Shown here piece after piece: positions 11,672-23,563 of a stretch of DNA of 64,000 nt (position 1 is the first letter of the stretch; each line of letters opens with the position of its first letter). The notes beneath the pieces are model-generated. The model was not told the origin of the DNA, ran no database searches, and worked only from the letters and a program-made list of their open reading frames with translations. Source of the stretch: Bactrocera neohumeralis (taxonomy: Eukaryota > Arthropoda > Insecta > Diptera > Tephritidae); assembly GCF_024586455.1 (NCBI RefSeq), contig NW_026089624.1, positions 14,537,341 to 14,601,340 on the forward strand, written 5' to 3'. The translations under genes were made by a program, and so were the position numbers.

Positions 11672-12295
11672 TTAATTACTGTGAAAAATTCTCGACAGTT
11701 GCGAACGGTTTAAAGTTACCACTTGCCGTGTCCGTCCATACTGTTTTCTGGGTGGCATTACTAATTGTTCTAAAAGCGTGGTGTTGGCAAGATGCTGCTG
11801 ACATTTTATCGACCTAAATGGTATGACGTTTCTTGTCTTGGTGAAGAATGGCAATATTTAATCTACTTTGTTCTCGGCGATGTTAGGAAACCGTTACATT
11901 TTGCTCAACTGCCTCCCAACTAGAACATCTGGTACAACAAAATGAATCTCTAGTTCATAAATCGCGTTTGGTATGTCAAATGGGTATGTAAACATCGCGG
12001 CTACTGTCTCCTTGTCTCGACCGTCTAAGCATTTATGTAACGCCATTAGATTCTGGCGGATGCTGTTATGAAATACTTCTGTTGTATTGCAAAAGTTTGC
12101 TGTGAACAATGGCCACTTCTCTGCGTTGCCTGAAAACATTAGCAGATCGTACAACTTTGTTACGGCTTCAGTGGATGGGATGAAAAATTCTGGCTGACTA
12201 CTTGCGATACTACGGCTGGCGTGTTTATTGCTGTTGGCTTTCTTCCACCCCTTCTTTCTGGTCGCGCTGCTCAATATGACTTCTCGGTTGCACAT
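11672..12295 (-). pseudogene. BEL/Pao gag remnant (DUF1759-like)
   Basis: Two minus-strand frames are consecutive parts of one gag. The first (12295-11894) contains FSGNAEKWPLFTANFCNTTE and NLMALHKCLDGRDKETV, the conserved start of BEL/Pao gag proteins. The second (11854-11672) contains KCQQHLANTTLLEQLV. A frame disruption separates them. It may belong to a different insertion from the BEL pol at 1150-2594, since orientation and position differ. Confidence 0.75.
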
Positions 12296-12479
12296 GTTTG
12301 CGAGTATATGTATACTTAGACAAGACTGAAAGGTTCAAAGCGATATAAGCTGTTTATAAATTTCGTTAACTTTATCGTCAAGAATAATTTTATTCTTTAG
12401 TTCGATCGTTACCGCAAATTTTTTAACCTTTCGACCATACCGTTCTTGTTTTCGTTCTCATCTCTTACAATTGATGTTA

Positions 12480-12790
12480 ATTTAAAGTATAGAATGTATA
12501 ACAGTATATGTAACTGTGACCTGAACACACCACTCTAACTGTATGGAACGGAACTTTTCTGCAACTGTACGTTATATTGGAACTCTGCCCTCCCCAGACC
12601 ATTTTACCTATCTCACCAATTTGAAACTTTTCTCCAAAGGTAAGTTATGTTCGTGCTGTACCTTGCACCGACCACTGTGACTGACTCACCGATATGAAAC
12701 TTTTCCAATGGTATGTTATGTTGGAACTGTGCCCTGCACCGACCATTGTAATTGCATCACCACTACCGTCTTCTCTGGAACCCGTACGCT
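12480..12790. repeat. degenerate tandem repeat, period about 72 bp
   Basis: Three to four diverged units share GTTATGTTGGAACTGTGCCC, then GCACCGACCA, then CTCACC and GAAACTTTT. Adjacent units were counted as 73 and 71 bases. The array lies just 5' of the minus-strand BEL gag remnant, so it may be its leader or LTR (inference). Confidence 0.65.
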
Positions 12791-12799
12791 ATGGTGCAA

Positions 12800-13944
12800 G
12801 GACACCCTACTACACCTTCGCAACAGCAGCCGACAGTTATTTGGATAGCTGCTAATTTGTAAGTTATACAAAACAATGCTGTATTTGGGTATGTGTAAGT
12901 GTAATTTATTTAATTTTATTTTATATCGGCAATTGTGTTGTAACGGTTGTTTTTAATTAGCTTGCAAATAACGATTCCATTTTGATAGCGTTGCGCTTCC
13001 AAATTGTAAGTTGCCGGCGCGCTGTCTCCTCCGTTGTGTTCATTTCGCCCTGTTGTCGTAGTTCTTTAATCCTTCTTTTTCCTACGCATTTCGAAGAAAT
13101 AAGTGAGACCCATTAGGGAAACTGTGGGGCAAAGGGTGCCTCTACACATACGCATATAAAAATTAAATGTCACGCTTTGTACTAAGTTAACTCCTATTCT
13201 ACTGAACTGATTTGAGAAAAATCGACAAATTCATTAAAAATCCATGGGTTCTAAATGCAAAATAAAAGAAAATTTTCAATAAAATGTCATGTGAAAATAG
13301 AAGAAAATCGAACTTCAACAATCAGTGGGGCAAAAAGGCGGAGCGAAAGTGTGATGCCAGGGACTTTCAGGCCAACAATAGAAAAAGGATAAGAATTATT
13401 ATTTAAGCAGCCATTTTGACCGGAAAGTTTAAAGAAGAAATAACCATGTTGCCGCGTATTCCAATAATACCGTCGGAGCCCACGATCCCATTCAGGAGAC
13501 TACAGTTCCCAGTTCGTTTAACTCAGGGCCAAACAATGACCGTTTGCGGTTAAATTTGGAAAATCCTTTCATGTGTGGGAATACCATTGAGTCTTAATCT
13601 TCTAATTGGGACGGATTAACAAAGAATATTGTACACCGGATAGTTCTAAATTGAAATAAGATAGATAGATTGGAAACTACCTACCTGTTGCATATATTAT
13701 TAACTAAAAACTTTAAAACTTATTAATTTGGTGAAAACTCGAATATAAAATCTATAAAATAAAACTTTTTATTTTAAATTGCACAAAAATGTATTAAGTA
13801 AACATATTCAAATTTTAAAAATTTAATCCCATGGATTTTTAAACACTTTTTACTCTTTTTTCATAAATAATGTTTTCCTGTATTTAATATTTTAAAATAA
13901 TATAATTTATTGTATGTTTAGCCACAGCAACCTGGGACCAGAAT
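12800..13944. other. no gene recognised
   Basis: AT-rich DNA with no open frame of interest and no repeat match noticed in the window. Confidence 0.35.
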
Positions 13945-14600
13945 CTACTATATCACACTTCCATTATAAAGGCGAAAGTTTGTGAGTGTATATGTTTGTT
14001 ACTTCTTCACGATTAAACGGCTGGAGCGATTTTAAAATTTGGTATGGAGTTAGCTCACACCGGCTTAACACATAAGTAGCTACTTAGTTTAGAAGTATGT
14101 TTAATGTTGTTAGCCGTTCTATAAATTGTAATTTTGTGTGGCTTGCTTCGTTTACTAAATATGTTGTTGTACAACATAACTTTTACAGGACCTTATGGTG
14201 GATGATGAAGCCTCACATATACGTCCGCTGTTATAGGATCCCTATTCAATGGAGAATAGCATAGTAAAGAACACCAAAATTCTGCTAACAGAACATTCCA
14301 AAAACTAATTCTACTGAAGAATCGAAACAAATGTTTCAAGTAAGTTTACTAAAAGCAACTGGACATTGCTGGCCGTGATATCACACGATATCTGTTTAAG
14401 GTTAGTGGCACTAAGTACATACACTAGAATTATAATAAAGCTAGATATAAGAAGCTTAATAATATTATGAAATAACTTTTTTTTAACAGTTGAAGCTGCT
14501 TGGTGGTTATACGTTTAATCGAACCGCTGCCTTCGAAATTGTGCATGATGAAAGAGAAACTTTGCTATATCACCGTAGTAGCATATAACAGAGACAAATT
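13945..14600. repeat. possible transposon-derived stretch (Helitron-like phrase)
   Basis: The phrase GGCGAAAGTTTGTGAGTGTA followed by CACGATTAAACGGCTGGAGC resembles text recurring in insect Helitron-type repeats, from memory only. No Rep/helicase coding sequence or clear 3' CTRR hairpin was found, so the assignment is weak. Confidence 0.25.
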
Positions 14601-14657
14601 TGGAAAATAATTTAATATTTAAGAACAAACAAAAGGATTGGAAAATTTCCCTAGTTT

Positions 14658-14757
14658 NNNNNNNNNNNNNNNNNNNNNNNNNNNNNNNNNNNNNNNNNNN
14701 NNNNNNNNNNNNNNNNNNNNNNNNNNNNNNNNNNNNNNNNNNNNNNNNNNNNNNNNN
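14658..14757. other. assembly gap (100 N)
   Basis: Exactly 100 N; gap of unknown size within AT-rich sequence. Confidence 0.99.
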
Positions 14758-15879
14758 CCTTAAAATTAAATTTTGGGAGAAGGATACAATCCTGGGTAAT
14801 TTGTTTTTTGAATATACAAATTGAAAACTCGTTAGTGTTATGGAAAAATTTGGTGAGTTTGAAATGAAAGATATGTCGAAGTTTTTTAAGAATACATATT
14901 AGTGTTAATAATAAAGTTTATATTAAAATTGTAGAGCCTTTTACTGCTTAGAAATTCACAACCGACGTTTTAAAATACTTTATAAGAATTAACAATTATT
15001 TTTCTTCAAAATTTTAATAGGGCACCAGCCCTATTTTCGGCACATCAATTTTGAGCATTTCCAATAGGTAACTCCTCCTTCTAAAAGTGCTTTTTTTTTA
15101 ATATATTTAAGAATTGTAGGATTGTGGATGCAATTTTGCAGAGCTAGAAATTTTATTAATTATTAAATTATTTTGTAATATTTTATTAATTTTATGAATT
15201 TTTAAAATATTTTTATTTTAAGTTGAAAAGGTGAAAGGGCCTACGAGAACGAACACCTAAAAAAGTCTGTAACGCCTTTTTGCAAACCCTGGGAGGGTGT
15301 GGAAAATGTAAACTTAAATATTCAAAAATAAATTATCAAAATGATACGGGTGACAGTTAGAAGTGATTAAAATTCACTTCAAATACCAAATATCTTTTTT
15401 CCAAATTAAAATTATTGTAATAATTTTTTCAAAAACTTACGAATAAAAACCCGTTTTATGTTTTCTGTCTGTATTGAAAACAAATACATTTCGAAGAAAA
15501 CTCACCAGGAAATCTAAGAACAGGGCTGCTTTTATTAAAAGAACTCACTACATAAAGAATATCTGACTATCAGTAAATGATATTTTTATGGGCGAAACAT
15601 AACACTATGGTTTAAATCAAATATTAGTAAATATTTTCATTAATAAATAATTTCCTTTATATTACAAAAATTTTTTATATTTTTTGTTATTTAATAGATA
15701 AATTGTTGATTTACTGCCTCGTATATACGCACTGCGTTGCTACCTCTAAAAAACCAAGATGGCGCTATTCACCCCCCAGAAAGCTACCAAGAAAGGTTAT
15801 CTACTGTATATACTGTGGAAGTATTATCGCACTCAAACCACGTTGTGTTTATTTCCGCGCATAGGAACGGAAAAATTTT
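14758..15879. other. no gene recognised
   Basis: AT-rich sequence after the gap. No coding or repeat signal noticed. A frame opening at 15737 runs into the suspect block that follows and is not considered a gene. Confidence 0.35.
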
Positions 15880-16870
15880 TAATACCCCACGCCGGGAAGT
15901 TAATTTTGCATTCATACTTACTCATATCATAATGTTTTTAAAGGAATTTAATTGTGGGGAAACGCAAAAGCTTTTATACAGCAAAAAATCTTACTTTCGT
16001 TGTGAGTGTAATCATGGGATGCATAATAAAGGTTGTAAAAAATTTTGGGTTTTTGAGGTTTTAAAAAAGGGAGTTCATTTTTATTCGTCGCATCGGGTCA
16101 TAAAAAAGGAAAGCTCTTTGCCCCCGTGTTTGGTTTGGTGCAAACATAAGGGGAGCAAAATAAAAAAAAAATAGGCATTTTTAAAAGTATACTACGAAAA
16201 AGGCAAAAATCTCCCGCCAATAAAATTTTTTGGCAGTTTATGGACCGATATTTTTTTCCACCGCACAACGATGGTTTCAACTTTTTCGTTCGGGTTTAGA
16301 GGTGGTCGAAGAGGGCCCACGCCCAAAAACCTTTGTCAAAAAATTGCGATAAAATCGCGAATTGATAAAAAAACGGAAGTACGGTAGATGGTCAATAGCT
16401 GGGCATGATTAAAAAATTTAAATTTTGAATAAACAAAAAAAAAAATTAAAAAAAATACCCAAGACAACCATTATTTTTTCAATTAATGAATTGATCTTTG
16501 CTTAAAATAACTTTTTATTTTTACACAAATTTCATTACACGACAAAACAAAAAATTTTGTTTGCAATTAATAAGTGTTTTATCTACATACGAAAAAAAAT
16601 GATTAATAAAATATATTACCCCCAAAAAAATATACCATTATTCCTTTTCGAAAAATCTGGTTTAAACGGCCGGGGTTTTTTTTCAACCCCGCCCGAAGGG
16701 GAAAAAAACGAAAAAATTTGACACAGCCCGTTGTTGGGCCGCCAGGGTTTTTTTTGCGCGCACCCCTGGGATAAAAAATAATTTTTTTTCGATAGACAAA
16801 GAAGAAATCTTTTTTTTTGATAATCTTTTTTTTTTTTCTTTTTGTTCATTTAAAAAAATTATTAGGTAAC
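15880..16870. other. block of probably poor base quality, homopolymer-rich
   Basis: Runs of 4-9 identical bases of all four types are unusually dense here (for example GGGGTTTTTTTT near 16674, GGGGAAAAAAA near 16699, and GGGTTTTTTTTGCGCGC near 16746). Neighbouring AT-rich DNA has mostly A and T runs. This looks like mis-called or falsely extended sequence, so open frames here (including one to 16174) are not trusted. Confidence 0.5.
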
Positions 16871-17199
16871 ACTGATTATTTTACAGAGTGCAACCCTTTT
16901 TGTAATTGTTAAAAAAATTTAATTGAACAGTAAGTTATAACTTGAATTTTAAAACTATTTTTACTTTTGAATAAAAAATAAGTATAAAACGAATTAAAAA
17001 AAGTGTTAGTAGATGTAATATGCAAAATAAAATGTAAAATTATTTTAAATCGCAAAAATACGTACTTCAAAAATTTGGGTTTTTAGCAAAAGCGCAAATA
17101 TCTCGAAAATTATATTTTAACCCGGAGCATCTCCTCAATAAACAAACCATTTTCAAACCTGAAAATCAGTTGGGTAGTATCCTAAAGTTTCCCCAAAAT

Positions 17200-17277
17200 A
17201 GGTTACATTTCACTTTATTTTTTTTAAATTTATTATTTCAAAATCATTAGCACACCATCGTTGAAATGGTTAGACTT
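17200..17277 (-). repeat. fragment of dispersed repeat family X
   Basis: Reads AAATTTATTATTTC then ATTAGCACACCATCGTTGAA, matching the minus-oriented family X copy at about 41810-41860. RTE copy C follows directly. The preceding 16871-17199 holds nothing recognised. Confidence 0.55.
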
Positions 17278-17287
17278 TTTCATTACT

Positions 17288-19799
17288 GGGATGGAATCAT
17301 GTGTAGAAGTTCAATAGAAAGTTCTCTGATCGCCATTCACTTGGGGTGGCCAGAAACGATTCTTTTACATATGACTCACGACTTCCGGTCTTTGACCGTA
17401 TCCTCTGGGTAGCCTAAAGAGCCATCCGTTTGAAGGCGAGCTAAAGTGAAGGCAAAACCTCCCCTACATAGCATTGTGCGCTGGGTTTGGAGCCACTGCG
17501 CTACCTAATAAAGTATACGCTAGCATAGGATGAGAAACCACCCTTTTGATGACGACCATGGCAAACGAAATAGGACTACGATTGAAGGGCATACTTGCGA
17601 ATGTCGGTCCCTTATTGGGTGCCTGCAATATGAATTGATGTCCTCACGTCCGAAAATGAGCACATCACCGCCGTCAAAGTACGATGGACGGGACAAGGAC
17701 AGAAACGAGTAGGTCCTTGTGGCATTTACTACAGCGGTCATATAAAGGAGTGCAAGTTTGGTGTGGATTCGTGGTGGGAGAGAGACTCCGTCGCCGAGTA
17801 CTATTATTCACTCCGGTGAATGAACGTCTAGCCACAATCCGCCAAAGCGGGGTTCTTCAACATATGGCTGATTTGCGCCCACGCTGACGCATGAGAAGGA
17901 CTGGTGGAGTAAGATGCCTTTTATGAGTGCGGGCACCTTCACTTGAGCTACCCCCATGTTACAATGTCAAAATCGTATGGCGACTTCGCGCAGGGTGGGC
18001 AAGAGAAAGGTATATTTGGCTGGACGGTCGGTAAATTCAGCCTCCGACGAAACATCCCCAAATGGGTTAAGGCTGATTGACTTCACCGGGGCCCGAAATA
18101 TGGTTATCTGTAGTACTAGACTTCAGCACAAGAAAATACCACATGCTACCTGGAAGTCCCCGGATCGAAAAACTACGAACCAGATCGATCATGTTGTGAT
18201 AGATGGAAGACACGTCTCCAGTGTCCAGGTCCTAACACCGACTCAGACCACTATCTTGTTGCAGCCAAGATTCGAGCCCGCCTCTGTGCAGCAAAAAACG
18301 CACGTCAACAAACACAAGGAAGGTTCGACGTCGAGAAGCTGCAATCACAACAGACAGCCGAACGATTTTCTACTCGGCTTGCACTCCTGCTCTCTGAGAG
18401 CACTAGTCAACAGCTCGGTATAAGGGAACTGTGGGACGGCATTTCAAACTCCTTACGTACAGCTGCAACCGAAACCATTGGTTTTCAGAAAGTGCAAAAG
18501 AACAGCTGGTACGACGAGTAGTGTCGTCAGGCAACGTTACGATCGACCACAACACGTGCGGGATGGGATAGATAATGAGAGTTGATGTGAAGGAAGCGAG
18601 ACGCATTTGCAGACAGAAAGAAGGCGGCCGAAATGCGTGAGTACGAAGAGCTTGATAAGCTGGCCGACAGGGGTAATGCTAGAAAATTCTACGAAAAAAT
18701 GCGGCGACGAAAAAATGCGGCCTCCTCAACATCGCATATAAGGTTCTATCGAGCGTATTGTGTGAAAGATTAAAGCCCACCATAGACAAAATGAATGGAT
18801 CTTCTCAGTGTAGCTTTAGACCTTGCAAATCAACAACTGACTAGATATTCACTGTGCGAAAATCTTCGAAAAGACCCGTGAAAGGAGAATCGACACACAC
18901 CACCTTCGTCGATTTCAAAGCTGCTTTGACAGCACGAAAAAGCTGCGTTCCATGCCGCGATGTCTCAATTTGGTATCCCGCAAAACTAATACGGTTGTGT
19001 AAACTGACGTTGAGCAACACCAAAAGCTCCGTCAGGATTGGGAAGGACCTCTCCGAGCCGTTCGATACCAAACGAGATTTCAGACAAGGCGAAAATAGTT
19101 CGAGTTGCAGAACTTAATAGAGAAGGTACCATCTTCTATAAGAGTGTACAGCTTCTGGCGTATGCCGAAGATATTGATGTCATCGGCCTCAACACCCGCG
19201 CCATTAGTTCTGCTTTCTCCAGGCTGGACAAGGAAGCACAGAAAATGGGTCTGGCAGTGAACGAGGGCAAGACGAAATATCTCCTGTCATCAAACAAACA
19301 GTCGTCGCACTCGCGACTTGGCACTCACGTCACTGTTGACAGTCATAACTTTGAAGTTGTAGATAATTTCGTCTATTTAGGAACCAGCATTAACACCACC
19401 AATAATGTCAGCCTGGAATTCCAACGCAGGATTGCTCTTGCCAACAGGTGCTACTTCGGACTGAGTAGGCAATTGAAAAGCAAAGTCCTCTCTCGACGAA
19501 CAAAAAACCAAACTCTATAAGTCCTACTATATGGTGCAAAGGCTTGGACGATAAGAGAAAAGTCCTGCGAAAGATTTACGGTCCATTGCGCGTTGGCCAC
19601 GGCGAATATCGCATTCGATGGAACGATGAGCTGTATGAGATATATGACGACATTGACATAGTTCAGCGAATTAAAAGACAGCGGCTATGCTGGCTAGGTC
19701 ATGTATTTCGGATGGACACTCCAGCTCTGAAAGACGCAGTACCTTCCGGGGAAGCAGAGGAAGAGGAAGACCTACACCTGGTTGGAATGACCAGGTGTT
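17288..19799 (+). mobile_element. RTE-clade retrotransposon, copy C (heavily decayed)
   Basis: Begins at the family 5' end and keeps recognisable endonuclease pieces (NQIDHVVIDGRHVSS at about 18180-18225), linker, and RT parts (TKYLLSSNKQ; FVYLGTSINTTNNVSLEFQ at about 19365-19425; RIKRQRLCWLGHV). Many small deletions break the frames. One large deletion near 18719 removes the start of the RT. The YADD box is altered (LLAYAEDIDVIG at about 19150). It ends abruptly at 19799 without the usual tail. Confidence 0.88.
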
Positions 19800-19929
19800 A
19801 GGAACCATTTCCAGAACTAAAGGAATACCCGTGTAAATTTTCACGTCTTTCCGTGCTGTGGCATTTCATTTTTATATATAAGTTAAAAAAATTCTTTCCA
19901 AAATTTTTTGAGCTATAATTGAGTATTAG

Positions 19930-21090
19930 ATTAAATTAGATTAGATTATCATATCAGGATTTCACCTCGACCTTAGGTCTATTATGCCCTCCCTTAAATC
20001 ACAAAGACTCACATAGCCCCAACATATTGATAAAGTCCAATATTTTGCTGGGTGCTAGTGAAGCAATGTGATCCTTATTCGGAAACATGGATTCAAGGGG
20101 CTTAAATCCTGCGTCTGCAGAACGGGCAGTTTAAGTAAGAAGATATGCCCATGTTGTGTAAATGCTTATTCAGCATGCAGTGGCCGGTGTAAAATGGGAC
20201 TAGTAGTTTGAGTTTATCCCTATGGAGATTAATTGCATATTTTAACCTGCTTAGATTGTACCCCCCTATTAACAACTTAGCATGTCGCATGCCATGAAGT
20301 TGTTGCCAATGCCTTTCCCTGCCTACTGCTTCTTCCTTGCAGAACAATTGTTTTATGGTTCATTTCCGGCTATACCTGACCAGGCACCCAGATGAGGTGC
20401 ACATAGTTACGTTCCGCTAGGCTATTCAGCCGTTCTCGACACTCCTGCAACAGTAGCGATTTGATCTTGACTATCGCTAAGTTTGGTTATACGCTCATTG
20501 CGCTGGTTGCGTTAGAGATTTATCTCTATGCGCCGACTTATGGCTAAGACTTCAACCTGAAAAATGCTCGGGAAACTTCGCATAGGTATGGACAGCTTAG
20601 TGCGTGGTCCTGCGCTCCCTGCACCGATGCCCTCCAACGTTTTCGAGCCGAGAGTGTACCACTTGATCGTACTGTTCCTCAGCAGAAAGTGGAGAGTGAA
20701 ATCGTTCAATTCAGCTTTGATGCCAAGGGTAACCTTGAACTTCTTCGAGAAGTTAATCCTTTTGGTAATGTTGTCCCTTGAGAGAAGGGCCTATACCATT
20801 GGCCATTTACCATTGTACCACTTAACTCTTTAATCCGCTGAGAGGAGATTACTTCACTTTTGCCACACCCTTCTGCTGTCATTTGTAGAAGTGTGTGCTT
20901 GGCTGCCTGACCGATCACTATGAAGCGGTGTGAGCTCAAGCTTGACTTCAAATGCTGCTGTCGGACAAGTGCCCATTGCACCCAACAAGCAGATACATGC
21001 TAGTCGTTGCAGCTTCGATAGTTTGAGCCCTACTGAAGTCTTCGATGCTTTTGAGCCCCATACCTGATTACCAGTCGCACGATCATGGTG
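19930..21090 (-). pseudogene. RNase H-bearing non-LTR retrotransposon, 3' half (I/LOA/R1-like)
   Basis: Reading the minus strand: the post-RT linker SKLQRLACICLLGAMGTCPT (about 21025-20966), an RNase H domain (KWYTLGSKTLEGIGAG, where the usual catalytic Asp of YTDGSK is Leu; FQVEVLAIS; ECRERLNSLAERNYVHLIWV), then LLVPFYTGHCMLNKHLHNMG and a C-terminal zinc-knuckle start. The 3' end is an ATCTAATCTAATTTAATCT-like tail near 19930-19950. It is 5' truncated and lies in the unclassified element's coding region, in the same orientation. Stops and frameshifts make it dead. Clade is not resolved. Confidence 0.8.
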
Positions 21091-22471
21091 TACATCCACC
21101 TTTCCAACCTGTGTTCGTGTTGGTGCTATCAGCACCGACAACTTCTAGATGTTCCACATCAACTGAATTGTCTTGTAAATGTTGCCATATAGCTTGCGTC
21201 TCATCCTCAGCTGACCCGGAAGGAGAGGTGACGTGGCCAAAGTAATGACAACCAGGTTCCGCTATAAGAGAAATATGTTCCTCTTTGACAGTGTCGCGGT
21301 AGTACTTTTCACCTTCGCTGACTTGTGTAAGTGTATTGTCTTTGCGGCCGTCAAAATACAGCCCATATACAGAGTCAATACTTTCGGTGTTTTGGAACTT
21401 AACTCCAACACTTTTTTTTGCCCGACTAATCTTGCATTTGTCAGTGACAAAGCTAGCCTGACCCTATGTTATCAAACCTGCTTTTTTGGCATCCAGGAAA
21501 GCAGATTAAACAATCAAGGCCGCTGCTCTATCACTTACTCCAAATCTTTGGGCAGCTAAAGCAGTGTGTTCTAATACTAGTGTGTTTTGTTTGGTTTTAG
21601 AGGATGGAAGAGAAAATTCATCCTCTGCATCGTTTTTGGAGAATCCATGTGCGACGCACCTACATTGTTGTCGTCTGTATGAGAGTCTGGCTGATCTGAA
21701 AGGTCACGTGTTTTAGCTGATACTTTTCTGGTAAGTGTTGATGTTGAATGATGTTTTGAAAGCTTTTCTTTACGTTCATTTTTCTTTGTAATCTTTTTTG
21801 TTTCAGGTAGATCAACACTTCCAATGCGACCAATTCTTCTGCTTCTCTGGTCCAAGAGAAATGGTTGTGCATTAATAGGAACTTTCCTTTCCTTTGGACA
21901 AGTGCACGAAGAAAAATAAATGCATTTACAAGCAGCGATGTCTTTAGCGCTCAAACCTATTGGGTTCTTTAAAAACATTTGTTTAAGAGTCAGAAATTTC
22001 TTATGGTATATGGTGAGCATTTGTACAACTCTGGTGTGTGAAACTATCGGAATAGATGACTTTTTGAAAGTATTTTCAACCTTTTTTGCAACTATTTCTG
22101 TAAACTCTTTACTCCTAGGTTCATAGTTGTCGCCTCGGAGTCGCCCTATACGAAATCTTTCAAACTGATAACACAAAAGAACATCCTGGTAAGTAGGTAA
22201 CTGGGACTCAGAGAGATTGTACGGATATATGCCAAACAAAGGACATTTCTGTCTAAATTTAAATTTAGATACAGACATTTTGACTTCTGTTCAGAGAGAT
22301 GCGTAGACAATTTCATGATTTTAGGCGAATTTCCGAAATTTCAAGGAGTTGGGGTTGAAGATGCAATCCGATCTCAAAACAAAAAGTTCATTGGAATCAG
22401 GAAGTACTAAGGCAACTTTTCCGCACTATTAGAAATCCCGAATCGAAAAAGTCCGGAATCGACCCACCCTA
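21091..22471 (-). mobile_element. unclassified transposable element (copy 2), 3' truncated
   Basis: Consists of a 5' leader (22471-22279, shared with 1-347), an open frame of 233 codons (22278-21577), and a further roughly 150 codons readable in another frame with stops (about 21566-21091). The latter contain LAAQRFGVSDRAAALI, YGLYFDGRKDNTLTQ, EHISLIAEPGCHYFGHV and VVGADSTNTNTGWKGG. From memory this order matches a large family of uncharacterised proteins repeated in aphid, cnidarian and other invertebrate genomes, with a DGRKD block and a later G-C-D-G-T-N-T-N-T-G block. The two Asp-containing blocks could be catalytic (inference). The 3' part is replaced by the non-LTR insertion at 19930-21090. 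Confidence 0.6.
21577..22278 (-). pseudogene. N-terminal part of the unclassified element's protein
   Basis: An uninterrupted 233-codon frame starting MSVSKFKFRQKCPLFGIYPY. Notable blocks are LPTYQDVLLCYQFER, IVAKKVENTFKKSSIPIVSH (residues about 64-83), the cysteine cluster DIAACKCIYFSSCTCPKERK (about 112-131) and PFLLDQRSRRIG (about 136-147), followed by a lysine-rich tail. Homologous proteins, from memory, continue past this point. Here the stop at 21577 and a frame change precede the remaining readable region, so the protein is truncated. Confidence 0.6.
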
Positions 22472-22475
22472 GTGG

Positions 22476-23285
22476 ACATCATGTGTGCTAAAAATTACGA
22501 CGAAATGGAGCGGTGCCATGTGATAATAAGGAAATTCGCTGGAATTCCTTTTTTCCCAAAAATTCCTTTATCCATTCATATGGATATGTTCTTTATTTAA
22601 TTTAGTAAACAAATAAATAATATTTTATAGTAATATTATGTAATAATATTTTATAATAATATTATATATGTATATTGTCACCTAATATACAAAACAACGT
22701 ATTATCAAAAATAAATGGAAAGCGCTGACAGATATAATAACTAAAATTTAACCATTTTATAACGAAAACTGCAATTTTGTTGCAATATCAGTGCAAGATA
22801 ACCAAAAAATATAACCACTTTATAACGAAACTCAATATATATTTATTTTAACGCAGAAAGGAGTACTATGCGAAAGTACTTCAGTATAGTTAATATAGAA
22901 AAAGGAATCACGCGAAAAACCGAACAAAGAAAAATTGTTAAAAATCCTACGTATTTGCTGTTTAAGATGTGGCAAAGCTCGTTTTCCTCATAATTGTAAT
23001 CAATCTAACCTTTTCAACGATATGTTTAGAGTGTATGTTTAAATATACAGAGTGAAAAATGTGAAAAAATTTAGTGAAACATAGAGAAATACCATGTGTT
23101 GTTAGTGCAAATTTTTGATCTTTTAATCGTGAATATTTTAAAAAATAAAAGTTATTTTTATATTATTTTTGGATATTTCTTCTCTGGAGAAGCTCCCCTA
23201 TCCGCACATAACCCATTTATACGGAAATTCGGGTTTTTTACCCCTCCGCCAAAGTAATCGGAATCGTGCCAAAGTGCATAACATA
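22476..23285 (+). repeat. dispersed repeat family X, copy X1
   Basis: About 80% or better match by eye to the copies at 32140-33055 and, inverted, at 41530-42512. Landmarks are GACGAAATGGAGCGGTGCCA at the start, AGTACTATGCGAAAGTACTT (a short palindromic block near 22860), GTGAAAAAATTTAGTGAAAC, and the end CCGCCAAAGTAATCGGAATC. It lacks the roughly 250-bp mariner fragment present in X2 and X3. No protein is recognised. Confidence 0.7.
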
Positions 23286-23563
23286 AAAGAAACAGTTACT
23301 ATAAATCGAGAAATTGCGAAATAAAATTTGCGAAATTTCAACTTTAAATACAAATATCTCGAAAACAATAAGTTTATATATATTTTATATACAGTATTTA
23401 TCGGATATATGCACCTCGCTTATAAGCACAACTCGGATATAAGCACCAATAATAATGTTTTCAGCTTAAAATTTCCCTATAAAAATTACCTATATAAGCA
23501 CAGTCACAAAAACAAAGATATTATTGACTGCTTTGAAAATATATATGTATGATATGACAGCAC

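Noticed and set aside
15737..16174. 145-codon open frame rich in Cys/His (CECNHGMHNKGC)
   Set aside because: It runs into the homopolymer-inflated block, has no recognisable domain and biased composition; probably an artefact.
22960..23040. CLRCGKARFPHNC in family X as a retroviral-type zinc knuckle
   Set aside because: Cys/His spacing does not fit CCHC and the surrounding frame is not open.
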